Origin: Cedecea neteri
GTDB taxonomy: Bacteria > Pseudomonadota > Gammaproteobacteria > Enterobacterales > Enterobacteriaceae
DNA length: 64,000 nucleotides
Reading direction: 5' to 3'
NCBI RefSeq assembly: GCF_000757825.1
Contig: NZ_CP009451.1
Location: forward strand, 1,116,001 to 1,180,000
Shown: positions 48,457 through 58,405 of the stretch, piece after piece
Position numbering within the stretch: position 1 is the stretch's first letter
Layout of the letters: each line of letters begins with the position of its first letter
The notes under the pieces: model-generated
The model's input: only the letters and a program-made list of their open reading frames with translations
Database searches by the model: none
Told to the model about the DNA's origin: nothing
Program-made: the position numbers and the translations under genes

Positions 48457-49458
48457 ATGATCGATTTACGCAGCGATACCGTTACCCGCCCTTCCCGCGC
48501 CATGCTTGAGCAAATGATGGCCGCGCCGACCGGAGATGACGTTTACGGCGACGACCCGACCGTTAACGAGCTTCAGGAGTACGCGGCAAAAATCAGCGGT
48601 AAAGAAGCTGCCCTGTTTTTACCTACCGGCACTCAGGCTAACCTGGTGGCGTTGCTCAGCCACTGCGAGCGTGGCGAAGAGTACATCGTTGGCCAGGCCG
48701 CACATAACTACCTCTATGAAGCCGGTGGTGCAGCGGTACTGGGCAGCATTCAGCCTCAGCCTATCGAAGCGGATCGCGACGGCTCCCTGCCGCTGGACAA
48801 AGTGGCGGCCAAAATTAAGCCGGACGACATTCACTTCGCCCGCACTAAATTATTGAGCCTTGAGAATACCCATAACGGCAAAGTGCTGCCGCGCGAATAT
48901 CTCCAGCAGGCCTGGGAGTTCACCCGCAAGCACAACCTGGCGCTGCACGTTGACGGCGCGCGTATCTTCAACGCCGTGGTTTCCTATGGCTGCCAGCTGG
49001 AAGACATTACCCGCTACTGCGACAGCTTCACCATCTGCCTGTCGAAAGGCCTGGGCACGCCGGTTGGCTCCCTGCTGGTGGGCAGTAAAGAGTACATCAA
49101 ACGTGCCATACGCTGGCGCAAGATGACCGGTGGCGGCATGCGCCAGGCCGGGATTCTGGCGGCGGCTGGCCTGTATGCGCTGAAAAATAACGTTGAGCGC
49201 CTGAAAGAAGATCACGATAACGCTCACTGGCTGGCTGGCGAGCTGCGTGAAATTGGCGTTGACGTAATGCGCCAGGATACCAACATGGTGTTCGTGCGCA
49301 TGACGGCGGAAGAAGCGGAAGATTTAGGCCCCTACATGCGTGAGCGCGGCATCATCATCAGCGCGGGCCCGGCAACGCGCCTGGTCACCCATCTGGACGT
49401 CACCCGCAGTCAGCTGGCTGAAGTCGTCGCCCACTGGCGCAGCTTCCTGCAAAACTAA
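48457..49458 (+). CDS. ltaE: low-specificity L-threonine aldolase
   Basis: PLP enzyme cleaving L-threonine and L-allo-threonine to glycine and acetaldehyde. The 333 residues start MIDLRSDTVTRPS; the Schiff-base lysine is Lys197 in CLSKGLGTPVG and the phosphate-binding PTGTQAN is at 56-62. Length equals E. coli LtaE. ybjT follows 15 bases later in an apparent operon. Confidence 0.97.
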   Translation: MIDLRSDTVTRPSRAMLEQMMAAPTGDDVYGDDPTVNELQEYAAKISGKEAALFLPTGTQANLVALLSHCERGEEYIVGQAAHNYLYEAGGAAVLGSIQPQPIEADRDGSLPLDKVAAKIKPDDIHFARTKLLSLENTHNGKVLPREYLQQAWEFTRKHNLALHVDGARIFNAVVSYGCQLEDITRYCDSFTICLSKGLGTPVGSLLVGSKEYIKRAIRWRKMTGGGMRQAGILAAAGLYALKNNVERLKEDHDNAHWLAGELREIGVDVMRQDTNMVFVRMTAEEAEDLGPYMRERGIIISAGPATRLVTHLDVTRSQLAEVVAHWRSFLQN

Positions 49459-49473
49459 CGGGAGTCAGGGACG

Positions 49474-50925
49474 ATGGCAGAACCCCAAAGGATACTGGTC
49501 CTCGGCGCCAGCGGCTACATTGGCCAGCACCTGGTGCCTTTACTCTCGGCGGCGGGGCATCACGTCACCGCCGCCGCACGCCGCATTGACTGGCTGAAAA
49601 AGCAGCCGTGGCCTGGCGTCGAATGTCGGCACGTTGACTTACACTGGCCGCACCGCCTGGGTGCCTTGCTGGAAAGCGTGGATACGGTTTATTACCTGAT
49701 CCACAGCATGGGCGATGGCGATGACTTTATGGAGTTCGAACGCCAGGCGGCGCTGAACATGCGCGACGCGCTGACCGAGCATCCGGTCAAGCAGGTTATT
49801 TTCCTCAGCTCATTGCAGGCAAAAAGTGGGCAAACAAATTCGAAACACCTGAAGGCGCGGCAAATCACAGCAGATACCCTGCGCGATTCCGGCGTTCCGG
49901 TCACCGAACTGCGGGCAGGAATTATTGTTGGCGCAGGCTCGGCGGCCTTCGAGGTCATGCGTGATATGGTTTACAACCTGCCGGTGCTCACGCCACCGCG
50001 CTGGGTGCGCTCCCGCACCTCACCTATTGCCCTGGATAACCTGCTGCATTACCTGGCCGCGCTGTTAGATAATCCTGCGACAGGCCACCGCCTGTTTGAA
50101 GCCGCAGGCCCGGAAGTGCTCAGCTACCAGCAGCAGTTTGAGCGCTTTATGGCTATCAGCGGCCGCCGTCGTCCGTTGATTCCCGTCCCTCTGCCCACCA
50201 GCTGGATTTCCGTGTGGTTTCTGAACGTCATCACCTCCGTGCCGCCCGGCATCGCCAAAGCGCTGATTCAGGGGCTTGAACACGATCTGCTGGCCGATGA
50301 CCGCAGCCTGCGAGAACTCATCCCGCAGCAGCTCATCAGCTTTGACGACGCCGTACGCCTGACGCTGGCGAACGAGCACAAGCTCGCCAACTCGCAGGAC
50401 TGGGGCTATGACGCTCAGGCGTTTGCCCGCTGGCGGCCAGATTACGGTTTTTTTGCCAAACAGGCGGGCTGCACGCTCACCACCCACGCCGATCTCCGTT
50501 CACTGTGGCAGGTCATTAACCAGCTCGGCGGCAAAGAAGGCTACTTTTTTGGCAATACCCTGTGGAAGACCCGCGCGCTGATGGATTTGCTGGTCGGCCA
50601 TCGGCTTGCTAAAGGGCGGCCTGAAAAAGCCATGCTGGAAGTGGGCGACACCGTGGATAGCTGGAAAGTGATTATTGCCGAGCCGGAAAAAGAGCTGACG
50701 CTGCTGTTCGGCATGAAAGCGCCGGGGCTCGGGCGGCTTTCCTTCACATTGCAGGATGACGGCAACCAGCGCACGCTCGACGTCAGGGCCTGGTGGCATC
50801 CTCACGGCTGCGCCGGTTTGCTCTACTGGCTGGTGATGATCCCCGCCCATTTATTTATCTTTAAGGGAATGGCGCGGCGAATTGTTCATTTAGCGGAACA
50901 AAACTCGATCAAAAAGAGATGTTAG
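49474..50925 (+). CDS. ybjT: NAD(P)-binding protein YbjT with DUF2867 domain
   Basis: The 483 residues have an N-terminal Rossmann domain with [12 protein letters not shown] near residues 9-20 and a C-terminal DUF2867 domain (about 330-470) ending in a likely membrane helix ([17 protein letters not shown]). Substrate unknown. E. coli YbjT is 476 residues. It lies between ltaE and ybjS. Confidence 0.92.
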   Translation: MAEPQRILVLGASGYIGQHLVPLLSAAGHHVTAAARRIDWLKKQPWPGVECRHVDLHWPHRLGALLESVDTVYYLIHSMGDGDDFMEFERQAALNMRDALTEHPVKQVIFLSSLQAKSGQTNSKHLKARQITADTLRDSGVPVTELRAGIIVGAGSAAFEVMRDMVYNLPVLTPPRWVRSRTSPIALDNLLHYLAALLDNPATGHRLFEAAGPEVLSYQQQFERFMAISGRRRPLIPVPLPTSWISVWFLNVITSVPPGIAKALIQGLEHDLLADDRSLRELIPQQLISFDDAVRLTLANEHKLANSQDWGYDAQAFARWRPDYGFFAKQAGCTLTTHADLRSLWQVINQLGGKEGYFFGNTLWKTRALMDLLVGHRLAKGRPEKAMLEVGDTVDSWKVIIAEPEKELTLLFGMKAPGLGRLSFTLQDDGNQRTLDVRAWWHPHGCAGLLYWLVMIPAHLFIFKGMARRIVHLAEQNSIKKRC

Positions 50926-51013
50926 CTCTTAATCTTTCAGTATTCCCATTGCATGCGCTGCCGTTTCACGGAAAAATGCGCAGCGTTAATCTCAAATATA
51001 ACGAGTTGGTCAC

Positions 51014-52024
51014 ATGAAGGTACTGGTCACCGGCGCAACCAGCGGTTTAGGCCGAAACGCGGTCGAATATTTACGCGCCAGGGGCGTCAGCGTCCGGGCA
51101 ACCGGGCGCAACGAAGCGATGGGCAAGCTGCTGCAAAAGATGGGCGCAGAATTTGTCCATGCCGACCTGACGGAGCTGGTCTCTTCCCAGGCGAAAGTGA
51201 TGCTCGCGGATGTCGACACGCTGTGGCACTGCTCCAGCTTTACCTCGCCGTGGGGAACCCAGCAGGCCTTTGACCTCGCCAACGTCCGCGCCACCCGCCG
51301 CCTGGGCGAATGGGCCGTGGCCTGGGGCGTGCGCGACTTTATTCACATCTCGTCGCCGTCGCTCTACTTCGACTACCACCACCACCGCAACATCAGCGAA
51401 GATTTCCGCCCGGTGCGCTTTGCCAACGAATTTGCCCGCAGCAAAGCCGCCAGTGAAGAGGTTATTCAGCTGCTGGCGCAGGCCAACCCGAACACCCGCT
51501 TCACCATCCTGCGTCCGCAAAGCCTGTTCGGGCCGCACGACAAAGTGTTTTTCCCGCGCCTGGTGCAGATGATGCGCCACTACGGGAGCGTGCTGCTGCC
51601 GCGCGGCGGCGATGCGCTGGTGGATATGACCTATCTGGAAAACGCGGTGCATGCGATGTGGCTGGCGACGCAGCAACAGAACTTACCGTCCGGCCGGGCT
51701 TACAACATCACCAACATGGAAGCTCGCCCGCTGCGGACCATCGTGCAGAAGCTTATCGACGAGCTGGGCATCAAATGCCGCATCCGCTCGGTGCCGTACC
51801 CGATGCTGGACATCATCGCCCGCAGCCTGGAGCACTTTGGCAATAAATCGGCCAAAGAGCCGGTGCTCACGCACTACGGCGTCTCCAAGCTGAACTTCGA
51901 TCTGACCCTGGATACAACACGAGCGGAGACGGAGCTGGGCTACCAGCCTATCATCACCCTTGATGAAGGCATTCGGCGCACCGCGCTGTGGCTTAAAGAT
52001 CACGGCACGCTGCACCGCGGCTAG
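51014..52024 (+). CDS. ybjS: extended short-chain dehydrogenase-like protein YbjS
   Basis: The 336 residues begin with an NAD-binding [16 protein letters not shown] and resemble the 3-beta-hydroxysteroid dehydrogenase/UDP-sugar epimerase branch; the active-site tyrosine is probably in LYFDYHHH. Function is unknown. Its stop codon overlaps that of amiD on the other strand by four bases (52021-52024). Confidence 0.92.
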   Translation: MKVLVTGATSGLGRNAVEYLRARGVSVRATGRNEAMGKLLQKMGAEFVHADLTELVSSQAKVMLADVDTLWHCSSFTSPWGTQQAFDLANVRATRRLGEWAVAWGVRDFIHISSPSLYFDYHHHRNISEDFRPVRFANEFARSKAASEEVIQLLAQANPNTRFTILRPQSLFGPHDKVFFPRLVQMMRHYGSVLLPRGGDALVDMTYLENAVHAMWLATQQQNLPSGRAYNITNMEARPLRTIVQKLIDELGIKCRIRSVPYPMLDIIARSLEHFGNKSAKEPVLTHYGVSKLNFDLTLDTTRAETELGYQPIITLDEGIRRTALWLKDHGTLHRG

Positions 52025-52851
52025 CCCTGGCCGTATTTCTCCAGGAGTGCTTCGGCTATCGCCTGGCTTTCTGCATCCGCTTCGCCGCTGTAGTTCGCCG
52101 GGCGGAAATGCATCTGGAAGGCGGTAATCACCCTTTTCTGCTGCGCATCGGTCATGCCCGGCAACACTTCGTAGCCATAGCGGGAAAGTAAATCCAACAG
52201 CTCCGCCTTATCCACCGGTTGATAAGGACCACGGCCATTGAGATAAAATGCCACCCGCGCCGCATCTGGCCATGCGCCAATCCCTTTTTCCGCAAAGTGC
52301 TTCCAGGGGAACAGCGGACCCGGGTCAACCTTGCGCTGCGGGGCAATGTCTCCGTGAGCCACCACATTCTGCGGCGCGATGTTATAGCGCGCAACAATCT
52401 GCTTCGCTAAATCTTCAAGTACCGCAATCTGCGGCTGGCTGAACGGATAGAAGCGCTGAACGCCCCCGATTCGCGTGTAGCCCTGGTTTTCCAGCTCAAT
52501 CCCCACGGAAGTATCATTGATGCGCGTAGCGCCTCGCCAGAAGCTTATCCCCGCATGCCAGGCCAGCTGTTCTTCTGGCACCAGCTGCCAGACAACGGGT
52601 TTCCCACCGGACAGCGGTGGCTTAGCCGGAATCAGATAGTGAGCGCTGACGTTACGATCTGTGAGCGTGGAGAGCGACCCTGAAAAATCATCCGCGGTGT
52701 AGTGGATAACCAGGATTTTCACCCGTGGATAAGCGGCCTGAGCCTGGTGTCTGGTGTCTACTTTAAAGCTGCCCCGATCGACAATCCCTTTTTGGCCGGC
52801 GCAGCCCGCCAGCAGCAGCGCCAGGGCAAGCGCTAAGATCCTGGCTTTCAT
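52021..52851 (-). CDS. amiD: N-acetylmuramyl-L-alanine amidase AmiD (lipoprotein)
   Basis: Outer-membrane zinc amidase that cleaves peptides from muropeptides, including 1,6-anhydro forms. The 276 residues equal E. coli AmiD. The lipobox LLAGC gives the acylated Cys17. The amidase-2 domain spans about 35-200 with zinc His in KILVIHYTA and in [17 protein letters not shown]; a peptidoglycan-binding domain follows. The start at 52851 overlaps the ybjQ stop by four bases. Confidence 0.96.
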   Translation of the reverse strand: MKARILALALALLLAGCAGQKGIVDRGSFKVDTRHQAQAAYPRVKILVIHYTADDFSGSLSTLTDRNVSAHYLIPAKPPLSGGKPVVWQLVPEEQLAWHAGISFWRGATRINDTSVGIELENQGYTRIGGVQRFYPFSQPQIAVLEDLAKQIVARYNIAPQNVVAHGDIAPQRKVDPGPLFPWKHFAEKGIGAWPDAARVAFYLNGRGPYQPVDKAELLDLLSRYGYEVLPGMTDAQQKRVITAFQMHFRPANYSGEADAESQAIAEALLEKYGQG

Positions 52852-53171
52852 TTCCGTGTTTTCACCGCCGTGCCGCTGACGCAAACCATCAGCATACTGC
52901 CGTCCTTACCCACGGTTTCGTAATCGATATCTATCCCGACTACCGCATTAGCCCCCAGGCTTTCGGCCTGCTCCTGAATTTCGCGGAACGCGATATCCCG
53001 CGCTTTACGTAATTCTTTTTCATAAGCACCGGAACGCCCGCCGACGATGTCGCGAACCCCGGCAAAAAAATCGCGGAAAATATTAGCCCCCAGGATAGCT
53101 TCCCCGGTCACTACACCGCAGTATTCAGTAATGATGTGGCCTTCCAGGCCCGGCGTCGTTGTAAACTGCAT
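52848..53171 (-). CDS. ybjQ: YbjQ, UPF0145 family protein
   Basis: Small cytosolic protein of the YbjQ family, 107 residues like E. coli, with the conserved [20 protein letters not shown] and [16 protein letters not shown]. The family forms pentamers; function is unknown. ybjQ-amiD overlap indicates translational coupling. Confidence 0.93.
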   Translation of the reverse strand: MQFTTTPGLEGHIITEYCGVVTGEAILGANIFRDFFAGVRDIVGGRSGAYEKELRKARDIAFREIQEQAESLGANAVVGIDIDYETVGKDGSMLMVCVSGTAVKTRK

Positions 53172-53279
53172 CTCGTTCTCCTCTCTTTGCCATCAACATG
53201 TTAGCCCGGCAATCGCCACGCGATTTTGAGCCAATACGCTATGCTAAGGTAGTCCTCCTGAGAAAATAAGGAAATAAAA

Positions 53280-53804
53280 ATGCGCAGCTCAGCTTTGGCT
53301 CTTCTCCCCTGTGCGCTGGTTCTGTCGGCCTGTACTACCGTAACGCCAGCCTTTAAAGACATCGGCACCCGCAGCGGCCCCTGCGTCAGCGGCGGCCCGG
53401 ATGACGTCGCTCAGCAGTTCTATGACTACCGCATCGCCCACAAAGGTGAAGGCCTGAGTTCCGTCGCCGCGCTGCGGCCTTACCTGAGTGATTCCCTGTT
53501 CCAGCTGCTGCAAAAATCCAGCACCTTACCGGCCGCACAAAACGCGTTTACCCGCAGCGATATCTTCTCCAGCCAGTCCGAAGGGCCGGATAAAGCAAGC
53601 GTTGCCTCTGCGTCAACTATCCCTAATACCGACGCGCGCAATCTTCCGCTGCGGGTCGAGCTCACTCGCGGCAGCCAGACCTGGAAAGATGAAGTGCTGA
53701 TGGTGCGCGAAGGCCAGTGCTGGGCGGTGGACGATGTGCGTTATCTCGGTGCGGCAAGCCACGCGCCAACCGGCACGCTGCGGCAGGCGGTTGAAGGGAA
53801 ATAG
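53280..53804 (+). CDS. ybjP: lipoprotein YbjP
   Basis: Predicted lipoprotein: signal peptide with lipobox VLSAC and acylated Cys18, then a small periplasmic domain. The 174 residues match E. coli YbjP in the flanks (CTTVTPAFKDIGTRSGPCV, VLMVREGQCWAVDDVRYLG) but are clearly diverged in the middle (about 60-100). Function unknown. It is divergent from ybjQ. Confidence 0.9.
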   Translation: MRSSALALLPCALVLSACTTVTPAFKDIGTRSGPCVSGGPDDVAQQFYDYRIAHKGEGLSSVAALRPYLSDSLFQLLQKSSTLPAAQNAFTRSDIFSSQSEGPDKASVASASTIPNTDARNLPLRVELTRGSQTWKDEVLMVREGQCWAVDDVRYLGAASHAPTGTLRQAVEGK

Positions 53805-53948
53805 CGGCAATTTTGGCTTACGCTATGCGGGTGGAAAAAACGTAACCCCTGTAAATAGTCTGGCATTTTCAGGGAATGCGGTTTTTTATACTTAGCCACC
53901 ACCCGCCTCGCTATTTTGTGCTAACTTTACGCCATGAAAGCAGTTATT

Positions 53949-53987
53949 TTTAAGTTTTAACGCACAAAGATTGCATAACTATTCTGT
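53949..53987 (+). promoter_or_regulatory. ARG-box-like pair upstream of artP
   Basis: The 18 bp around TGCATAACTATTCT (53970-53987) match the ArgR consensus TGAAT-N4-ATTCA at 8 of 10 fixed positions. A weaker partner (6 of 10) lies exactly 3 bases upstream (53949-53966), the usual spacing of paired ARG boxes. In E. coli the artPIQM operon is repressed by ArgR. Further upstream (53835-53887) an A/T-flanked inverted repeat could be the ybjP terminator. Confidence 0.6.
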
Positions 53988-54031
53988 TAAAGGTACCCTT
54001 TGCGGCCTCAATTGCTATTCAACTTCAGCGC

Positions 54032-54760
54032 ATGAGTATTCAACTAGACAGCATTAATTGCTTTTACGGTGCCCATCAGGCGCTGTTCGACATCACACTA
54101 CATTGCCCGCAGGGTGAGACGCTGGTATTGCTGGGCCCAAGCGGCGCCGGCAAGAGTTCACTTTTGCGCGTGCTTAACCTGCTCGAGATGCCGCGTTCCG
54201 GCAAACTCAGCATCGCAGGCAATAATTTCGACTTCTCCAAAGCCCCCGGCGACAAAGCGATTCGCGAACTGCGCCAGAACGTCGGCATGGTCTTCCAGCA
54301 ATACAATCTGTGGCCGCACTTCACCGTGCTGCAAAACCTGATTGAAGCGCCGTGCCGCGTGCTGGGCTTAAGTAAAGATAAAGCCCGCGAACGCGCCGAT
54401 AAGCTGCTTGAACGCCTGCGCCTGAAGCCGTATATGGATCGCTATCCGCTGCATCTTTCCGGCGGTCAGCAGCAGCGCGTGGCGATTGCCCGCGCACTGA
54501 TGATGGAGCCGCAGATTCTGCTGTTTGATGAGCCTACTGCCGCCCTCGACCCGGAAATCACCGCGCAGATCGTCAGCATTATTCGCGAGCTGGCGGAAAC
54601 CAACATTACTCAGGTCATCGTGACCCATGAAGTAGAAGTGGCGCGTAAAACCGCCAGCCGCGTGGTGTATATGGAAAACGGCCACATCATCGAACAAGGT
54701 GATGCCAGCTGCTTTGCTAACCCGCAAACCGATGCGTTTAAATTCTATCTCTCTCACTGA
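54032..54760 (+). CDS. artP: arginine ABC transporter ATPase ArtP
   Basis: ATPase of the high-affinity arginine importer. The 242 residues have Walker A GPSGAGKS (35-42), signature LSGGQQQR and Walker [14 protein letters not shown]. It heads the artPIQM operon; artI starts 20 bases after its stop. Confidence 0.98.
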   Translation: MSIQLDSINCFYGAHQALFDITLHCPQGETLVLLGPSGAGKSSLLRVLNLLEMPRSGKLSIAGNNFDFSKAPGDKAIRELRQNVGMVFQQYNLWPHFTVLQNLIEAPCRVLGLSKDKARERADKLLERLRLKPYMDRYPLHLSGGQQQRVAIARALMMEPQILLFDEPTAALDPEITAQIVSIIRELAETNITQVIVTHEVEVARKTASRVVYMENGHIIEQGDASCFANPQTDAFKFYLSH

Positions 54761-54780
54761 TGTTGAACGGGAAAACGACA

Positions 54781-55512
54781 ATGAAAAAAGTTTTGCTGGC
54801 CACTCTTTTAGCCACTCTGAGCCTTTCTGCTACCGCCGCACAGACTATCCGTTTTGCTACCGAAGCCTCTTACCCTCCGTTTGAGTCTATCGACGCCAAC
54901 AACAAGATCGTCGGCTTTGACGTTGACCTGGCTAACGCCCTGTGCAAACAGATCGATGCCACCTGTACCTTTACCAATCAGGCGTTCGACAGCCTGATCC
55001 CAAGCCTGAAATTCCGCCGTATTGACGCGGTAATGGCGGGGATGGACATCACGCCTGAGCGTGAAAAACAGGTGCTGTTCACCAAGCCTTACTATGACAA
55101 CTCCGCGCTGTTTGTTGGCGTGAAGGGCAAGAACGCTGATATCAGCGCGCTGAAAGGCAAGAAAGTGGGTATCCAGAACGGGACCACGCACCAGAAATAC
55201 ATCACCGATAAGCACCCGGAAATCACCACCGTACCTTATGACAGCTATCAGAACGCTAAGCTGGATCTGCAGAACGGCCGTATTGATGCCGTCTTCGGCG
55301 ATACCGCCGTGGTGACCGAATGGCTGAAAGCCAACCCGGAACTGGTTGCCGTGGGTGATAAAGTGACCGACAAAGATTACTTCGGCACCGGCCTCGGCAT
55401 CGCCCTGCGTCAGGGCAACACTGACCTGCAGAGCAAATTCAACGCCGCGCTGGATAAAGTGAAACAAGATGGCACCTACAAAGCCATCTACGACAAATGG
55501 TTCCAGAAGTAA
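54781..55512 (+). CDS. artI: arginine ABC transporter periplasmic binding protein ArtI
   Basis: Type II periplasmic solute-binding protein. The 243 residues begin with signal peptide [20 protein letters not shown], then [18 protein letters not shown] typical of polar amino-acid binders. The start at 54781 has an AACGGGAAAACG stretch before it. It is a close paralogue of artJ (57062). Confidence 0.96.
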   Translation: MKKVLLATLLATLSLSATAAQTIRFATEASYPPFESIDANNKIVGFDVDLANALCKQIDATCTFTNQAFDSLIPSLKFRRIDAVMAGMDITPEREKQVLFTKPYYDNSALFVGVKGKNADISALKGKKVGIQNGTTHQKYITDKHPEITTVPYDSYQNAKLDLQNGRIDAVFGDTAVVTEWLKANPELVAVGDKVTDKDYFGTGLGIALRQGNTDLQSKFNAALDKVKQDGTYKAIYDKWFQK

Positions 55513-55520
55513 TCGACTCG

Positions 55521-56237
55521 ATGAACGAATTGTTTCCATTAGCAAGCGCCGCCGGGATGACCGTCGGCCTTGCCGTTTGTGCCCTGATAGTCGGCCTCGT
55601 GCTGGCGATGATCTTTGCCGTCTGGGAGTCCGCCAAATGGCGCCCGTTGGCATGGATTGGCTCAGGGCTGGTCACGCTTTTCCGTGGCCTGCCTGAAATT
55701 CTGGTGGTGCTGTTTATCTACTTCGGCTCCTCCCAGCTGCTGCTGATGCTCTCTGACGGCTTTACCATTAACCTCGGTTTTGCCGCGATTCCGGTCAAAA
55801 TGGAGATTGAGAACTTTGACGTCAGCCCGTTCCTCTGCGGCGTGATTGCCCTCTCCCTGCTCTATTCCGCCTATGCGTCGCAGACGCTGCGCGGCGCGCT
55901 GAAAGCGGTACCGGTTGGGCAATGGGAATCAGGCCAGGCGTTGGGGTTATCCCAAACCGCGATTTTCTTCCGGCTGGTGATGCCGCAGATGTGGCGCCAC
56001 GCGCTGCCGGGTCTGGGTAACCAGTGGCTGGTATTGCTGAAAGACACCGCCCTGGTGTCGCTTATCAGCGTGAACGACCTGATGCTGCAAACTAAAAGCA
56101 TTGCCACCCGCACCCAGGAGCCGTTTACCTGGTACGTGATTGCCGCTGCGATTTACCTGGTTATCACCCTGCTGAGCCAGTACATCCTGAAGCGTATCGA
56201 CCTGCGCGCCACGCGCTTTGAACGGAGACCTGACTGA
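55521..56237 (+). CDS. artQ: arginine ABC transporter permease ArtQ
   Basis: Inner-membrane permease, 238 residues, about five spans, with the permease coupling motif EAA-like [11 protein letters not shown]. The start [16 protein letters not shown] at 55521 equals E. coli. Its stop overlaps the artM start by one base. Confidence 0.97.
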   Translation: MNELFPLASAAGMTVGLAVCALIVGLVLAMIFAVWESAKWRPLAWIGSGLVTLFRGLPEILVVLFIYFGSSQLLLMLSDGFTINLGFAAIPVKMEIENFDVSPFLCGVIALSLLYSAYASQTLRGALKAVPVGQWESGQALGLSQTAIFFRLVMPQMWRHALPGLGNQWLVLLKDTALVSLISVNDLMLQTKSIATRTQEPFTWYVIAAAIYLVITLLSQYILKRIDLRATRFERRPD

Positions 56238-56905
56238 TGCTCGAGTACTTACCGGAGCTGATGAAAGGTCTGCACACCAGCCTGACGCTCACCGCCGCTT
56301 CTATTGCCGTAGCGCTCGTGCTGTCGCTGCTGTTCACCATCGTTCTGACGCTGAAAACGCCGGGGCTGGTGCACATTGTGCGCGTCTACATCACGCTGTT
56401 TACCGGCACGCCGCTGCTGGTGCAAATCTTCCTCATTTACTACGGGCCGGGGCAGTTCCCGTCGCTTCAGCACTATCCGGTGCTGTGGCATCTGCTTTCC
56501 GAACCCTGGCTGTGCGCCTTGATTGCGCTGTCGCTCAACAGCGCCGCGTACACCACGCAGCTATTTTACGGCGCTATCAGAGCCATTCCTGAAGGCCAAT
56601 GGCAGTCCTGTAGCGCCTTGGGGATGAGCAAGAAAGACACGCTGGCTATCCTGCTGCCGTATGCTTTCAAGCGTGCGCTCTCTTCCTATTCAAACGAAGT
56701 AGTGCTGGTCTTTAAAAGTACCTCGCTGGCCTACACCATCACGCTGATGGAAGTGATGGGCTACGGGCAGCTGCTGTACGGACGCACCTATGATGTGGCC
56801 GTTTTTGGCGCAGCCGGGCTGGTCTACCTTATTGTTAACGGACTTCTCACGCTGCTGATGCGCTTTATCGAACGCCGGGCGCTGGCCTTCGAGCACCGAA
56901 GCTAG
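56237..56905 (+). CDS. artM: arginine ABC transporter permease ArtM
   Basis: Second permease of the arginine importer, 222 residues with about five spans and the coupling motif QWQSCSALGMS. Starts [19 protein letters not shown]. Last gene of artPIQM, followed by a strong terminator. Confidence 0.97.
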   Translation: MLEYLPELMKGLHTSLTLTAASIAVALVLSLLFTIVLTLKTPGLVHIVRVYITLFTGTPLLVQIFLIYYGPGQFPSLQHYPVLWHLLSEPWLCALIALSLNSAAYTTQLFYGAIRAIPEGQWQSCSALGMSKKDTLAILLPYAFKRALSSYSNEVVLVFKSTSLAYTITLMEVMGYGQLLYGRTYDVAVFGAAGLVYLIVNGLLTLLMRFIERRALAFEHRS

Positions 56906-56918
56906 AAAGGTTAATAGG

Positions 56919-56945
56919 AAAGCGGGGCAAACCCCGCTTTTTTTA
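56919..56945 (+). terminator. artPIQM terminator
   Basis: AAAGCGGGG, CAAA and CCCCGCTTT followed by TTTT, 14 bases after artM. Confidence 0.92.
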
Positions 56946-56953
56946 CGCCCCGA

Positions 56954-56992
56954 TAAATATAATTATACATTTTTATTGCATATAAATTCACA
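56954..56992 (+). promoter_or_regulatory. tandem ARG boxes upstream of artJ
   Basis: Two 18 bp sites with a 3-base gap: 56954-56971 (centred on TATAATTATA, 6 of 10 fixed positions) and 56975-56992 (TGCATATAAATTCA, 9 of 10). The second overlaps a -10-like TATAAA (56981-56986), so ArgR bound there would block artJ transcription. E. coli artJ is strongly repressed by ArgR. Confidence 0.75.
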
Positions 56993-57061
56993 TTTTGGCA
57001 TGGTTGTTTGACGTCGGGAAACGACGATTTAAAACAATATTGACAGACGGGAGCAACACGC

Positions 57062-57793
57062 ATGAAAAAGTTACTGTTAGCCGCAATCCTTGCAACAACC
57101 GCATTTGGCGCGGCTGCAGCGGAAAAAATCAGCTTCGGATCTTCGGCAACATATCCTCCTTTTGAATCTCTGGACGCCAGCAATCAGATCGTCGGTTTCG
57201 ATATCGATCTGGCGAAAGCGCTATGCAAACAAATGCAGGCTGAATGTACCTTCACCAACCACGCCTTCGACAGCCTTATCCCATCGCTGAAGTTCCGCAA
57301 ATACGATGCGGTCATTTCCGGTATGGACATCACGCCGGAGCGTGCAAAGCAGGTCGCCTTTACCAACCCGTACTATGCCAACTCGGCGGTGGTGATTGCG
57401 AAAAAAGGCCAGTTTACGTCGCTGGACGACCTTAAGGGCAAACGCATCGGGATGGAAAACGGCACCACGCACCAGAAATATCTGCAGGATAAACATCCTG
57501 AGATCAAAACCGTCTCTTATGACAGCTACCAGAACGCGATCATTGACCTGAAAAATGGCCGTATCGATGGCGTGTTCGGCGATACCGCCGTGGTGAACGA
57601 ATGGCTGAAAACCAACCCGCAGCTGGCTACCGTGGGCGAGCATGTGACCGACGCGCAGTACTTTGGCACCGGTTTAGGGATTGCGGTTCGCCCGGATAAT
57701 CAGGCGCTGCTCAAGAAACTCAACGATGCGCTGGCGGCAATTAAAGCAGACGGGACTTACCAGAAGATCGGTAACGAGTGGTTCCCGCAGTAA
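57062..57793 (+). CDS. artJ: arginine ABC transporter periplasmic binding protein ArtJ
   Basis: Arginine-specific binding protein that feeds ArtQMP. The 243 residues carry a signal peptide cut after about residue 19-20 and the SATYPPFESLD and NGTTHQKYL motifs shared with ArtI. It is a separate transcription unit with its own ARG boxes. Confidence 0.97.
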   Translation: MKKLLLAAILATTAFGAAAAEKISFGSSATYPPFESLDASNQIVGFDIDLAKALCKQMQAECTFTNHAFDSLIPSLKFRKYDAVISGMDITPERAKQVAFTNPYYANSAVVIAKKGQFTSLDDLKGKRIGMENGTTHQKYLQDKHPEIKTVSYDSYQNAIIDLKNGRIDGVFGDTAVVNEWLKTNPQLATVGEHVTDAQYFGTGLGIAVRPDNQALLKKLNDALAAIKADGTYQKIGNEWFPQ

Positions 57794-58405
57794 GTTTGTT
57801 CTCACTCCGGGCCGCTCCTTAGTCACAAATATGTTTTATGTAAGGCCCGCTAAGATTCCGTTCACCTCAAGTACAAGCTCATATGCTATCACCGAGCGTA
57901 GTGAACGTGTCCGGGGAATAACGCCATCCCCCGGACAGCCCCGGCGCCCGGCGAGCTCATCGCCGCTGAAGCGGTAAACCCACCGGCTATCACCCAAACA
58001 TTCGGGGTCGTTCGCGATTCGTTCCCGACGATCGCTCTCTTTCGCTGCTCCCGGCAGCTCAACCCCGCCTGAGTTGGGTCATAACCGGGGGCGATGAGAG
58101 CCGGGAGGCAATTCCACCCTCACCCCAGCCCTCTCCCAGAGGGAGAGGGGGCAAACAGCCAACGTGGAACATTTTTTATTCCCTCTCCCTTCCAGGGAGA
58201 GGGTTAGGGTGAGGGTAAAAATAAGAAGCGAGGCTCGGTTCCGGCTTAAATCACATCCGTTTTCTCGCCGGGAGTCCGGGGTCTCGGGGAAGTGACGGTG
58301 ACTTCCCCGAGTCGTTCACCGGTTCGGTGATGACACATGAAACAGGGCTGAAAGTGAATGGAACCTTAGCCGAGCCTGCAGAGACCGCTGGCACGAATGC
58401 CAGGG
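57794..58405. other. 612 bp intergenic region rich in inverted repeats
   Basis: No credible gene. It contains TGTCCGGGG/CCCCGGACA (57908-57937), the nested palindrome at 58117-58216, CTCGGGGAAGT/ACTTCCCCGAG (58283-58311, perfect 11 bp stem), TCACCG/CGGTGA (58316-58330) and CTGGCA/TGCCAG (58388-58403) beside the rlmC stop. GC-rich pieces alternate with AT-rich ones. No T run makes any of them a clear terminator. E. coli has only a short gap here. Confidence 0.7.
58117..58216. repeat. nested palindromic intergenic repeat element
   Basis: Outer arms ACCCTCACCCCAGCCCTCTCC and its near complement ending GGGTGAGGGT pair at 20 of 22 positions. Inside, each end forms its own hairpin: CCCTCTCCC-AGA-GGGAGAGGG (58129-58149) and CCCTCTCCCT-TCC-AGGGAGAGGG (58181-58203). 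The centre is an AT-rich unpaired stretch. It has the form of a REP-like or MITE-like extragenic element that can fold as one long stem or two hairpins. Confidence 0.75.

Noticed and set aside
57681..57977. 98-codon frame across the artJ end
   Set aside because: Most of it overlaps artJ out of frame, and the tail lies in repeat DNA.
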